A stretch of DNA of 7,455 nt. Origin: Flavobacteriaceae bacterium (GTDB lineage: Bacteria; Bacteroidota; Bacteroidia; Flavobacteriales; Flavobacteriaceae). Under the pieces are notes generated by a model, which saw only the letters and a program-made list of their open reading frames with translations, did no database searches and was not told where the DNA came from. The position numbers and the translations under genes were made by a program. Of the stretch, positions 1 through 6,357 are shown one piece after another; within the stretch, counting starts at the first letter, position 1, and every line of letters starts with the position of its first letter. Location of the stretch: the NCBI GenBank assembly GCA_014763515.1, contig JACXVH010000086.1:1-7455 (forward strand), given 5' to 3'.

Positions 1-827
1 GTTTTGTTAGCAAAAATAGCCACACGACGAACCGAGTTTAAAAACTGATTTCTATTGATTAATAATTTATTTGGATTCTCTTTTGGAATTACCGCTTCAT
101 AATTAGGATATTTTCCATCAATTAAACGGCAAGTTAATACATAGTTTTCAAAAGAAAATGTTGCATTAGCATCGTTGTATTCAATTTTAACTTCAGCATC
201 AGAAGCTCCTAAAATTCCTTTCAAAATGTTTAAAGGTTTTTTAGGCATAATAAAATCAGCAACTTGAGACGCTTTTACATCTGCGCGTGCATATTTAACT
301 AATTTGTGTGCATCAGTAGCTACAAAAATTAAACCTTCTGGAGAAAATTGAAAAAACACACCACTCATTACCGGGCGTAAATCATCGTTTCCAGCAGCAA
401 AAATAGTTTTACTAATTGCAGTAGCTAAAACTTCAGCAGGAACTAGAGTTGAAGAAGGATCTTCTAAAACTACTGCTTTAGGGAATTCATCTCCTGGAGC
501 ATAGGCAATAGCATATTTACCAGAGTTTGAACTAATTTCTATTGTATTGTTATCTTCAACAGTGAATGTTAAAGGTTGTTCTGGAAATGTTTTTAAGATG
601 TCTAACAATAATTTCGCTGGAACAGCAACACTTCCTTGACTTGTAGAATCAATTTCTAATGAAGCCGACATAGTCGTTTCTAAATCAGAAGCTGATACAG
701 TTAATTTAGTATTGTCTAATTCAAATAAGAAATTATCTAAAATAGGTAAAGTATTACTACTATTAATAACACTACCTAAAACTTGTAATTGTTTTAATAA
801 GTACGAACTTGATACAATAAATTTCAT
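1..827 (-). CDS. dnaN: DNA polymerase III subunit beta (sliding clamp), 3' end outside window
   Basis: This is the ring-shaped clamp that holds the replicative polymerase on DNA and recruits other repair and replication proteins. The window holds the first 275 codons; the family is usually about 370 residues, so domain I, domain II and only the start of domain III are present. The translation begins MKFIVSSSYLLKQLQVLGSV, typical of flavobacterial DnaN. Two family signatures are readable: TDAHKLVKYAR from residue 171 (the TDGHRL-like motif of domain II) and RLIDGKYPNY at residues 234-243. The ATG at 827-825 fits the family N-terminus and is preceded by a purine-rich GAAAGAAGAA, a plausible ribosome-binding site. 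The gene follows gldG on the same strand but has its own promoter in the 139-base gap. No frameshift is seen. The identification is firm; only the C-terminal third is missing because of the window edge. Confidence 0.97.
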   Translation of the reverse strand, partial: MKFIVSSSYLLKQLQVLGSVINSSNTLPILDNFLFELDNTKLTVSASDLETTMSASLEIDSTSQGSVAVPAKLLLDILKTFPEQPLTFTVEDNNTIEISSNSGKYAIAYAPGDEFPKAVVLEDPSSTLVPAEVLATAISKTIFAAGNDDLRPVMSGVFFQFSPEGLIFVATDAHKLVKYARADVKASQVADFIMPKKPLNILKGILGASDAEVKIEYNDANATFSFENYVLTCRLIDGKYPNYEAVIPKENPNKLLINRNQFLNSVRRVAIFANK

Positions 828-863
828 TTGTTCTTCTTTCTATGTTTTTTTATTGGTCAAACG

Positions 864-876
864 AATGCAAAGCATT
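864..876 (-). other. Small hairpin in the dnaN leader
   Basis: A five-base inverted repeat (AATGC, three-base loop, GCATT) lies in the predicted 5' untranslated leader of dnaN, about 40 bases before the start codon. It has no T-tract, so it is not a terminator. It could be a minor leader structure or chance in AT-rich DNA. Confidence 0.3.
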
Positions 877-918
877 TCATTATCGCTATAATTTAAATCT
901 TTATATGATTTTGAAATA

Positions 919-948
919 CAAATATATCTTAAATCTATCCAAAATCAA
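919..948 (-). promoter_or_regulatory. Flavobacterial promoter for dnaN
   Basis: Read on the minus strand, TTG at 948-946 is followed after 19 bases by TATATTTG at 926-919. This matches the known Bacteroidota housekeeping promoter pattern (TTG, 17-23 bases, TAnnTTTG) at every fixed position. Transcription would start near 915, giving a leader of roughly 90 bases before the dnaN ATG. The promoter starts about 20 bases after the gldG stop codon and no terminator lies between, so dnaN may also receive read-through from gldFG. The start point is inferred, not measured. Confidence 0.7.
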
Positions 949-966
949 AAAGTTATTTATTAACAT

Positions 967-2613
967 CTATTTGCTGTAAATGCGTTTTCTTAAGTAAGTA
1001 AATACGATTCCAAAAATTAATAAAAGAGCTATTGGTAATCCGATAGTTAGCATTTGAGCCCAACTGTAATTTTGATAAACCTTTTCTTTATCTAAAAGTG
1101 GTAGCTCTACATCTTTGCTACGAATGTTAATAAGTCCGGTATCATCAAGCAGATAATTTACGCAATTCATCAAAAATTCTTTGTTTCCATAAAGATTATT
1201 GGTCCACTTATCGAAACCTAATTCTAGCGGAACACCTTTTTCTAATTGATTTTTAATTACATCACCATCCGAAATAACAATCATTTTATTTTCAACACCT
1301 TCTGCTTTAAAATCTTTTTCTGTAAAAAATTTACCTTCAAGTAATACACCCACAGGTAATAATCCTTTTCCTGTATAATCTTCAGGTTTAGTTTCTTCAT
1401 TAACCATTTCTAGAGAAATAGCTGCAGGTAAGCCTATTGTTCTAGAATATTGTGAACTAGAAAGTAAGACTGTTTTATTAATTTTGTTATTTAAAAGTTC
1501 AATTGGCGATGCAAATTCAAACTTTATACCTTCCATGTTTTTAACTAATGGATGATTTGAAGTAGAATAAATATAAGGTGAAAATTTCCAAATATATTGT
1601 TCGTATTGTGTTTCACTTCCTTGTCTGCCAGAAGCCAATTTTATTGGAGTTCCTTGTTCGTCTTTAATTAACAAAGGATTTAAACGGAAGCCGTAACTAA
1701 AAAACATATCGGTAAGATTAAGCTCTCTAGGTAATGCAACTGTTTGTCCATATTCGTTATTTAGGTCTTCAAAATCGACTAAAGCGTTATCTACTAGCCA
1801 CAAAGTTTTGCCTCCGTTAATGATGTATTGATCTAAAACTTGCTTTTCTTCCTCACTAAAAGCTTCTGTTGGTTTAGCAATAATAGCTAAATCATATTTT
1901 TTTAAGGCTTCTAGAGTTTCATTTGGTTGTTGTTTCCCAACTGAATCTAATGTAAATGGACCTATATAATAACTTTCTTTTACAGTTTGTAGAAAATCTG
2001 CTAAATAACGATCTTCTAACTCACCATTTCCTTTAATAACAGCAATTTTCTTTTGTTTTTCTTTTGTAATTTTAGATAAAGCTTCCGCAAATGCAAATTC
2101 TAAATGCTGAACAGAACTGATAACTTTTTGTTCTGTAGAAGCTCCCATTAAATTTTTTAGTAAAGCTACTTTGGTTTCTTTTTGTCCGTAACTCGCAATT
2201 GCCCAAGGAAAAACTACTTCTTGCGATTGTTTTCCTTTATCATCAACAGTAATACTTAAAGGTTGCATCCCTTTTTCATAAAACTGTTTCATTATTTCTA
2301 CTCGCTCTTCTTCCTTTTCTATAGGATTAATAAATTCAAAATTTACATTAGAATTATATGCGGCAAATTCTTCTAAGAGTTGCTTGGTTTCATCCTGTAA
2401 TTTTCTAAACTCTCCAGGGAAATTTCCTTTTAAATAAACTTTAATTACTAACGGACTTTCTACACTTTTAATAATATTTAGTGTAGTAGGTGAAAGCGTA
2501 TAACGTTTATCTTGAGTTAAATCGAAACGTTTAAATATATATTGACTACTATAGTTAATTGCGATTAAAACTACAATAGTAAAAAGCAGTTGTTTTAAAG
2601 CTGTTTTTTTCAT
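967..2613 (-). CDS. gldG: Gliding-motility ABC transporter auxiliary/substrate-binding protein GldG
   Basis: The 548-residue protein matches the GldG family in length and layout. It has an N-terminal membrane segment (about residues 8-27), a long extracytoplasmic region of the ABC-transporter auxiliary type beginning around FDLTQDKRYTLSP, and a C-terminal membrane segment (about 519-541) followed by a short basic tail, RKRIYSK. In Flavobacterium johnsoniae GldG works with the permease GldF and the ATPase GldA in an ABC transporter needed for gliding; the transported substrate is unknown. The ATG overlaps the gldF stop by one base (TAATG), which implies translational coupling and one transcript. 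gldA is not in the window, in line with its separate location in known flavobacteria. The gene looks intact. Presence of gldFG does not prove that the organism glides, because some non-gliding Bacteroidota also carry these genes. Confidence 0.94.
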   Translation of the reverse strand: MKKTALKQLLFTIVVLIAINYSSQYIFKRFDLTQDKRYTLSPTTLNIIKSVESPLVIKVYLKGNFPGEFRKLQDETKQLLEEFAAYNSNVNFEFINPIEKEEERVEIMKQFYEKGMQPLSITVDDKGKQSQEVVFPWAIASYGQKETKVALLKNLMGASTEQKVISSVQHLEFAFAEALSKITKEKQKKIAVIKGNGELEDRYLADFLQTVKESYYIGPFTLDSVGKQQPNETLEALKKYDLAIIAKPTEAFSEEEKQVLDQYIINGGKTLWLVDNALVDFEDLNNEYGQTVALPRELNLTDMFFSYGFRLNPLLIKDEQGTPIKLASGRQGSETQYEQYIWKFSPYIYSTSNHPLVKNMEGIKFEFASPIELLNNKINKTVLLSSSQYSRTIGLPAAISLEMVNEETKPEDYTGKGLLPVGVLLEGKFFTEKDFKAEGVENKMIVISDGDVIKNQLEKGVPLELGFDKWTNNLYGNKEFLMNCVNYLLDDTGLINIRSKDVELPLLDKEKVYQNYSWAQMLTIGLPIALLLIFGIVFTYLRKRIYSK

Positions 2614-3338
2614 TAACCTTTAGTAGTTTTAAGTTGAAATACAGTTAGAGATAAAAAGATAATTGTTACACTTACAAAGTAAATAATATCGCGAGTATCG
2701 AGTACGCCACGACTCATACTCTTAAAGTGATAATCCATACCTATTTTTGATACAATTGAATTATTTTGTTTTAATGCCGTTGCAACACCTTCAAAGCCGT
2801 AGTAAATAATAAAACAAATTAGTACAGCTACAATAAATGCAACTATTTGATTATCAGATAAAGTTGAAGTAAAAACACCAATAGAGCAATAAGCGGCTAC
2901 TAAAAATAATAAACCAAAATAGGAACCCATCGTACTTCCAAGATCAATATTTCCAGTAGGATTTCCAAAATATGAAATAACCCAAACATAAACTAATGTT
3001 GGTAATAAGGCAATTACAATTAATATAAAAGCTCCAAAGAATTTTCCGTTAACCATTTCCCATATAGAAAGTGGTTTAGTAAATAGTAATTCTAAAGTAC
3101 CTTGCTTTTTTTCATCTGAAAAACTGCGCATGGTTACAGCAGGTATTAAGAATAATAAAATCCATGGGGAAATTTTAAAAAACGGACTTAAATCAGCAAA
3201 ACCTGAATTTAAAATATTATATTCTCCTTCGAAGACCCATAAAAATAAACCATTTAATAAGAGGAAAATTCCTATTACTAAATAGCCAATGGTTGAACCA
3301 AAGAAAGATTTTATTTCACGTAGCAATAATGCTTTCAT
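2613..3338 (-). CDS. gldF: Gliding-motility ABC transporter permease GldF
   Basis: This 241-residue protein is an ABC-2 type permease. Hydrophobic stretches suggest six membrane segments, at about residues 17-36, 55-72, 101-124, 138-160, 163-182 and 216-236. Between segments 2 and 3 is the family's cytoplasmic signature MRSFSDEKKQGTLELLFTKP (residues 70-89), which in ABC-2 permeases lies near the coupling region for the ATPase. GldF with GldG forms the membrane part of the Gld transporter; the ATPase GldA is expected elsewhere in the genome. The ATG at 3338 gives the usual MKALLLREIKSFF-type N-terminus. No clear Shine-Dalgarno sequence precedes it, as is common in this phylum. No consensus promoter is seen in the 75 bases upstream (the best candidate, TATATTTT at 3396-3389, lacks the final G and a -33 TTG), so transcription may run in from the ABM and DUF62 genes. 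Confidence 0.94.
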   Translation of the reverse strand: MKALLLREIKSFFGSTIGYLVIGIFLLLNGLFLWVFEGEYNILNSGFADLSPFFKISPWILLFLIPAVTMRSFSDEKKQGTLELLFTKPLSIWEMVNGKFFGAFILIVIALLPTLVYVWVISYFGNPTGNIDLGSTMGSYFGLLFLVAAYCSIGVFTSTLSDNQIVAFIVAVLICFIIYYGFEGVATALKQNNSIVSKIGMDYHFKSMSRGVLDTRDIIYFVSVTIIFLSLTVFQLKTTKG

Positions 3339-3368
3339 ATAAATTAAAGTAAATTTTGGATAAAAATA

Positions 3369-3399
3369 TTGTATTTTTTTAAAAAGTTAAAATATACAA
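3369..3399 (-). terminator. AT-only inverted repeat between the ABM gene and gldF (weak terminator candidate)
   Basis: TTGTAT at 3369-3374 and ATACAA at 3394-3399 are perfect inverted repeats, and the inner T and A runs can extend the pairing. On the minus strand the hairpin is followed by TATTTTTAT. The stem has almost no G-C pairs, so it would be weak, and the base composition makes chance pairing likely. It could attenuate transcription from the ABM gene into gldF. Confidence 0.25.
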
Positions 3400-3413
3400 T
3401 TAAAATAGATTTG

Positions 3414-3707
3414 TTAAAGTATTGCTAGTCTATCAACACTCCAAGCTTCTGGTTTATCGCTAAAAAGCGTTTTAGTATAGGTCCAAACTTCACCAAATAA
3501 TTCAGATTTTCTATATATCTCTAAATGTTCTTCTGTTTCCCAGAAACTGTAAGTAAAAAATATACGCGAATCGTTTTTGTCTTGATATAATTCTAAGTGT
3601 TGGTTACCTTCAAAACCTCTAATTTTTTCTTTTACTTCATTAAAATTTTTAAGAAATGCTTCAATTTTATCTTCTTGAAAACGCATTTTTACTATTCTTA
3701 TAAACAT
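3414..3707 (-). CDS. ABM-fold protein (putative quinol monooxygenase family)
   Basis: The 97-residue protein has the size and pattern of single-domain antibiotic-biosynthesis-monooxygenase proteins, which form ferredoxin-like dimers and include small oxygenases that need no cofactor. The N-terminus is a beta strand (MFIRIVKMRF), followed by a helix with many charged residues (about 12-30), a GFEGNQHLELYQD stretch at 31-43 and the characteristic FWETEEHLEIYRKSELF segment at 55-71, which corresponds to the W-x-(S/D/T)-x-E-x-(L/H) plus S-x-x-F pattern of the family. There is no signal peptide or membrane segment, so it is cytosolic. It starts 3 bases after the DUF62 stop, so the two are very probably cotranscribed. 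Substrate and reaction cannot be told from the sequence; some family members bind small molecules or heme instead of acting as oxygenases. Confidence 0.8.
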   Translation of the reverse strand: MFIRIVKMRFQEDKIEAFLKNFNEVKEKIRGFEGNQHLELYQDKNDSRIFFTYSFWETEEHLEIYRKSELFGEVWTYTKTLFSDKPEAWSVDRLAIL

Positions 3708-3710
3708 AAT

Positions 3711-4538
3711 TTATTCTGTAAATGTTATACTTACTACATCTCTGTATTTTAGTCCAAAAAGGGTAGTTGCAGAACCCACTGTATTACTATTACTTTTATA
3801 AATAGCAATTTCTAAAAGTCCGTTTTCATTAAAAATTACCAATCCTTTTCCTTCGTTTAATTTTAATGTTTCTGCATCTTGCGATAAGAAATCTCCATAA
3901 TAACGATGAATTCGGTCAAATGTTTTATTAGAAAATTGAACAACAAGTTTTCTTCCTTTTGCCATATCTTCTACCATTTTTTTGGAAATATTGGTTACAC
4001 AGTTTCCAAAATCATCAATGTAAATAATATTTCCTCTTATAGTTGTATTACTTATAGTTTGTGGAGCTAGCTCTTGGGTAATTTTTATCGTTTCAATTTC
4101 TTTACCAATAACATTTAGTAATCCACCTCTAGCAATATGACAAGCAACAGTTACAAAAACATCCATATCGGTTGCATTATCTTTTAATCGATCATGAATA
4201 TTTATTGCTACAATTTTTTGAGCTATTTTCTTTTGTAATAAGGAAGATAAAATGCCATTATCTGCACAAATAAAATAATGATCATCCCATTGCATAGCAA
4301 TATGTTGCGTGTTATTAACACGTTCGCTATCTACTGAAATAATGTGAATACTTCCTTTTGGAAAACTATTATAAGCAGCCGAAATACAATAGCTGGCTTC
4401 TGTAGTGTTAAACTTATCAATATCGTGGGAAATATCAATAATTGTAGCCTCTTTAAATTCAGAAATAATTTTACCTTTTGTTGCGCCTACAAAATAATCT
4501 TTGTGCCCAAAATCTGTAGTTAAGGTAATTATTGACAT
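3711..4538 (-). CDS. Divergent SAM hydroxide adenosyltransferase (DUF62) family protein
   Basis: The 275-residue protein belongs to the SAM-dependent chlorinase/fluorinase/hydroxide-adenosyltransferase family, whose typical bacterial and archaeal members hydrolyse S-adenosylmethionine to adenosine and methionine. It opens with the family signature LTTDFGHKDYFVGATKGKI (residues 6-24), has a central IHIISVDS segment (64-71) and ADNGILS (92-98), and ends in a small C-terminal beta domain with YIDDFGNCVTNI (173-184), like the FGN motif that helps bind SAM in the fluorinase. The Asp of the known Asp-Arg-His triad is kept (D70). The expected Arg seven residues later is T77, and the HGRD-type His motif is replaced by NATDMDVF (121-128). 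Catalysis by the described mechanism is therefore doubtful. The protein is probably cytosolic. It is first in its operon, 3 bases ahead of the ABM gene. Confidence 0.85.
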   Translation of the reverse strand: MSIITLTTDFGHKDYFVGATKGKIISEFKEATIIDISHDIDKFNTTEASYCISAAYNSFPKGSIHIISVDSERVNNTQHIAMQWDDHYFICADNGILSSLLQKKIAQKIVAINIHDRLKDNATDMDVFVTVACHIARGGLLNVIGKEIETIKITQELAPQTISNTTIRGNIIYIDDFGNCVTNISKKMVEDMAKGRKLVVQFSNKTFDRIHRYYGDFLSQDAETLKLNEGKGLVIFNENGLLEIAIYKSNSNTVGSATTLFGLKYRDVVSITFTE

Positions 4539-4557
4539 AATTTTGTTTATAACTTAA

Positions 4558-4589
4558 TTTAAATCGAAAGCTTGTTTTTGCTAAATTTG
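4558..4589 (+). promoter_or_regulatory. Probable promoter for phoH
   Basis: TAAATTTG at 4582-4589 is a full match to the Bacteroidota -7 box (TAnnTTTG). The -33 element is weak: the best triplet at proper distance is TTT at 4558-4560, 21 bases upstream. The start would be near 4593, giving a phoH leader of about 85 bases. This is the only full plus-strand -7 box I see in the gap, which supports the call despite the poor -33. Confidence 0.5.
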
Positions 4590-4593
4590 AATA

Positions 4594-4623
4594 CAAACCT
4601 ACATAATTTTAATTCATGCTCAA
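4594..4623 (-). promoter_or_regulatory. Flavobacterial promoter for the DUF62-ABM operon
   Basis: On the minus strand, TTG at 4623-4621 is followed after 19 bases by TAGGTTTG at 4601-4594, a complete match to the Bacteroidota pattern TTG, 17-23 bases, TAnnTTTG. The start would be near 4590, leaving a leader of about 50 bases before the DUF62 ATG at 4538. Its -7 box lies four bases from an opposing -7 box for phoH. Confidence 0.7.
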
Positions 4624-4628
4624 AGCAT
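4616..4628 (+). other. Small hairpin in the phoH leader
   Basis: ATGCT (4616-4620), a CAA loop and AGCAT (4624-4628) form a short perfect inverted repeat inside the predicted phoH leader. The loop CAA is also the complement of the TTG -33 element of the opposing promoter. There is no T-tract. Its role is unknown and it may be chance. Confidence 0.3.
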
Positions 4629-4679
4629 AAGAATACTGAAGGTTGAATTTTCTTTCTATTAATTTAAAAACTACTGCGT

Positions 4680-5633
4680 TTGAACGAGAGAATTATAGAA
4701 TTAACAGACATTACTCCTAAAGATTTTTGGGGAGCCCAAGATGTTCATTTAGAAGAAATTAAAAAGTATTATCCAAAGTTAAAAATTGTAGCTAGAGGAG
4801 CGACTTTAAAAGCTTATGGAGAAGAAGAAATTCTGGATGAATTTGAAACTAAATTCCGACGTTTAATGTTTCATTTTTCGAGATATAATAGTATCGATGA
4901 AAATGTAATTTTGAGAGTTCTTGAAAGCGATGCTCAAAATGCAACAGAACACATGCACGATAGAGATAAAATTTTAGTGCATGGTGTAGGAGGTAAACTT
5001 ATTAAAGCAATGACGCTGAATCAACAAAAATTAGTTGATACAGTTATTAAAAACGACATGGTTTTTGCCATTGGACCTGCAGGTACTGGTAAAACTTATA
5101 CTGGTGTTGCAATGGCCGTAAAAGCTTTAAAGGAGAAACAAGTTAAAAGAATTATATTAACTAGGCCAGCAGTAGAGGCTGGTGAAAATTTAGGTTTTCT
5201 ACCGGGTGATATGAAGGAAAAATTAGATCCTTATATGCAACCCTTATATGATGCACTTCGTGATATGATTCCTCCTGAAAAATTAGAAGATTATATTTTA
5301 AAAGGAATAATTCAAATTGCGCCATTAGCATTTATGAGAGGACGAACTCTAGATAATGCCTTTGTAATTCTAGATGAAGCTCAAAACACAACTCACAGTC
5401 AAATGAAAATGTTTTTGACGCGCATGGGTAGAAATGCAAAATTTATGATTACTGGCGATCCAGGACAGGTTGATTTACCAAGAAGAACTATTTCGGGGCT
5501 AAAAGAAGCCATTTTAATATTAAAAGATGTTGAGGGTGTTGGTATAATTTACCTTGATGATAAAGATATTGTTCGTCATAAACTAGTTAAGAAAATTATT
5601 GATGCTTACAAGAGTATAGAAAATCACGATTAA
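4680..5633 (+). CDS. PhoH-family ATPase (YbeZ/PhoL type)
   Basis: This 317-residue protein is a cytosolic P-loop ATPase. The Walker A motif GPAGTGKT is at residues 132-139, Walker B VILDEAQN at 229-236, and the following TGDPGQVDLPR (258-268) is the PhoH sensor region. The N-terminal 100 residues match the KH-like RNA-binding domain of the YbeZ/PhoL branch; toxin-linked PhoH2 proteins carry a PIN domain there instead. In other bacteria YbeZ works with the endoribonuclease YbeY in rRNA and ribosome metabolism; phosphate-starvation control is known only for some members. The start is TTG: an in-frame stop lies at 4665-4667 and no ATG or GTG lies between, while the sequence MNERIIELTDI from the TTG matches the flavobacterial family N-terminus. 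No Shine-Dalgarno sequence is seen. ybeY is not in the window. Confidence 0.93.
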   Translation: MNERIIELTDITPKDFWGAQDVHLEEIKKYYPKLKIVARGATLKAYGEEEILDEFETKFRRLMFHFSRYNSIDENVILRVLESDAQNATEHMHDRDKILVHGVGGKLIKAMTLNQQKLVDTVIKNDMVFAIGPAGTGKTYTGVAMAVKALKEKQVKRIILTRPAVEAGENLGFLPGDMKEKLDPYMQPLYDALRDMIPPEKLEDYILKGIIQIAPLAFMRGRTLDNAFVILDEAQNTTHSQMKMFLTRMGRNAKFMITGDPGQVDLPRRTISGLKEAILILKDVEGVGIIYLDDKDIVRHKLVKKIIDAYKSIENHD

Positions 5634-5653
5634 TTTAAATTCTGTAAAACTTA

Positions 5654-5676
5654 GAATAAATTTTATAAAATTATTC
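5654..5676. repeat. Near-perfect AT-rich palindrome after phoH
   Basis: The 23 bases GAATAA...TTATTC form a palindrome that would be perfect over 22 bases but for one extra A on the left side. It starts about 20 bases after the phoH stop and reaches into the possible promoter of the next gene. It lacks a following T-tract, so it is a poor intrinsic terminator; it might be an operator or a 3' stabilising hairpin. In sequence this AT-rich, chance is also possible. Confidence 0.35.
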
Positions 5677-5698
5677 TGATGATTCTTTAAGAACTTTG
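5671..5698 (+). promoter_or_regulatory. Possible promoter for the outer-membrane protein gene
   Basis: GAACTTTG at 5691-5698 matches the -7 box TAnnTTTG except for its first base, and TTA at 5671-5673 stands 17 bases upstream where TTG would be expected. It lies just ahead of the beta-barrel gene, giving a leader of roughly 22 bases. Both elements carry one mismatch, so this is a weak prediction; read-through from phoH is an alternative. Confidence 0.35.
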
Positions 5699-5724
5699 TC
5701 ATGTAAACAAATAAAAAGAATCTT

Positions 5725-6246
5725 ATGAAAAAGTTATTTTTAATTTTAGGTATTAGTTTAATTGGGTTAAATTCAGTTCATGCACAAGAAGATGTAAATG
5801 TAGAAATTACTCCGGATAATTCATGGCTAAAGGTTGGATTAACAACAGGTGTTCCTCTAGGAGATGCTAGCGATTTTGCAAGTTTTAATGTTGGAGCTGA
5901 TGTTCGTGCTCAACATCTATTTACTCCAAATTGGGGAGTAGGAGTTGCATCAGGATATAATCATTATTTTGGAAAAGATGGTGTAGATGATTTTGGAATG
6001 ATTCCTTTAGCAGGATTTGTAAGATATTATTTCACACCAAGTGGATTGTTCTTTGGCTCTGATTTAGGTTATGGTTTCTTAACAAATGTTGACAATAATG
6101 AAGGCGGATTATATGTAAATCCTCAAATTGGATACCATAATAGAGACTGGAATATTTATGAATATTTTCAAAATACTTTCGCTGAAAATGATGTTAATCT
6201 TCAAAGTGTTGGTGTAGGTGTAACCTATAATATAAGATTTAAATAA
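5725..6246 (+). CDS. Small outer-membrane beta-barrel protein
   Basis: The 173-residue precursor has a clear Sec signal peptide: a KK start, a hydrophobic core (residues 4-15) and a likely cleavage site after A20 (SVHA, then QE). The mature chain of about 153 residues shows alternating polar and hydrophobic strands rich in Gly and aromatic residues (for example LKVGLTTGVPLGD, GVGVASGYNHYFG, VRYYFTPSGLFFGSDLGYGF) and ends in VGVGVTYNIRFK, a typical last strand with a near-terminal Phe. This suits an eight-stranded barrel of the OmpX/OmpW-like, OMP_b-brl type in the outer membrane. No peptidoglycan-binding domain, lipobox or type IX secretion tail is present. Function cannot be assigned; such proteins can be small porins or structural proteins. 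It has a possible promoter of its own and a strong terminator, so it is likely a single-gene unit. Confidence 0.82.
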   Translation: MKKLFLILGISLIGLNSVHAQEDVNVEITPDNSWLKVGLTTGVPLGDASDFASFNVGADVRAQHLFTPNWGVGVASGYNHYFGKDGVDDFGMIPLAGFVRYYFTPSGLFFGSDLGYGFLTNVDNNEGGLYVNPQIGYHNRDWNIYEYFQNTFAENDVNLQSVGVGVTYNIRFK

Positions 6247-6263
6247 AATTTAGTAATCGAGTT

Positions 6264-6300
6264 AAAAAAGGAGAAAGTAATTTCTCCTTTTTTTATTTTT
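6264..6300 (+). terminator. Intrinsic terminator of the outer-membrane protein gene
   Basis: Perfect 13-base arms at 6264-6276 (AAAAAAGGAGAAA) and 6281-6293 enclose the loop GTAA, a GNRA-type tetraloop, and a T-rich run follows to 6300. It lies 17 bases after the stop codon and ahead of the purC promoter, so it separates the two units. Confidence 0.88.
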
Positions 6301-6304
6301 AATA

Positions 6305-6335
6305 TTGCTTAGCATTTGTAAACGAATTACATTTG
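6305..6335 (+). promoter_or_regulatory. Flavobacterial promoter for purC
   Basis: TTG at 6305-6307 and TACATTTG at 6328-6335 are separated by 20 bases and match the Bacteroidota promoter pattern at all fixed positions. The start would be near 6339, giving a leader of only about 20 bases, too short for a purine riboswitch. No PurR-like operator is recognisable. Confidence 0.72.
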
Positions 6336-6357
6336 CACATCAACAACACGACAATTA

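Noticed and set aside
1..827. dnaN as a broken gene because it lacks a stop
   Set aside because: The frame is open and conserved up to the window edge, so the missing C-terminus is due to the window boundary and not a mutation.
3389..3396. TATATTTT on the minus strand as a -7 box for gldF
   Set aside because: It lacks the final G of TAnnTTTG and there is no TTG 17-23 bases upstream; in this AT-rich gap it is likely chance.
6336..6357. Purine riboswitch ahead of purC
   Set aside because: The predicted leader is only about 20 bases, far too short for the aptamer, and no conserved core is visible.
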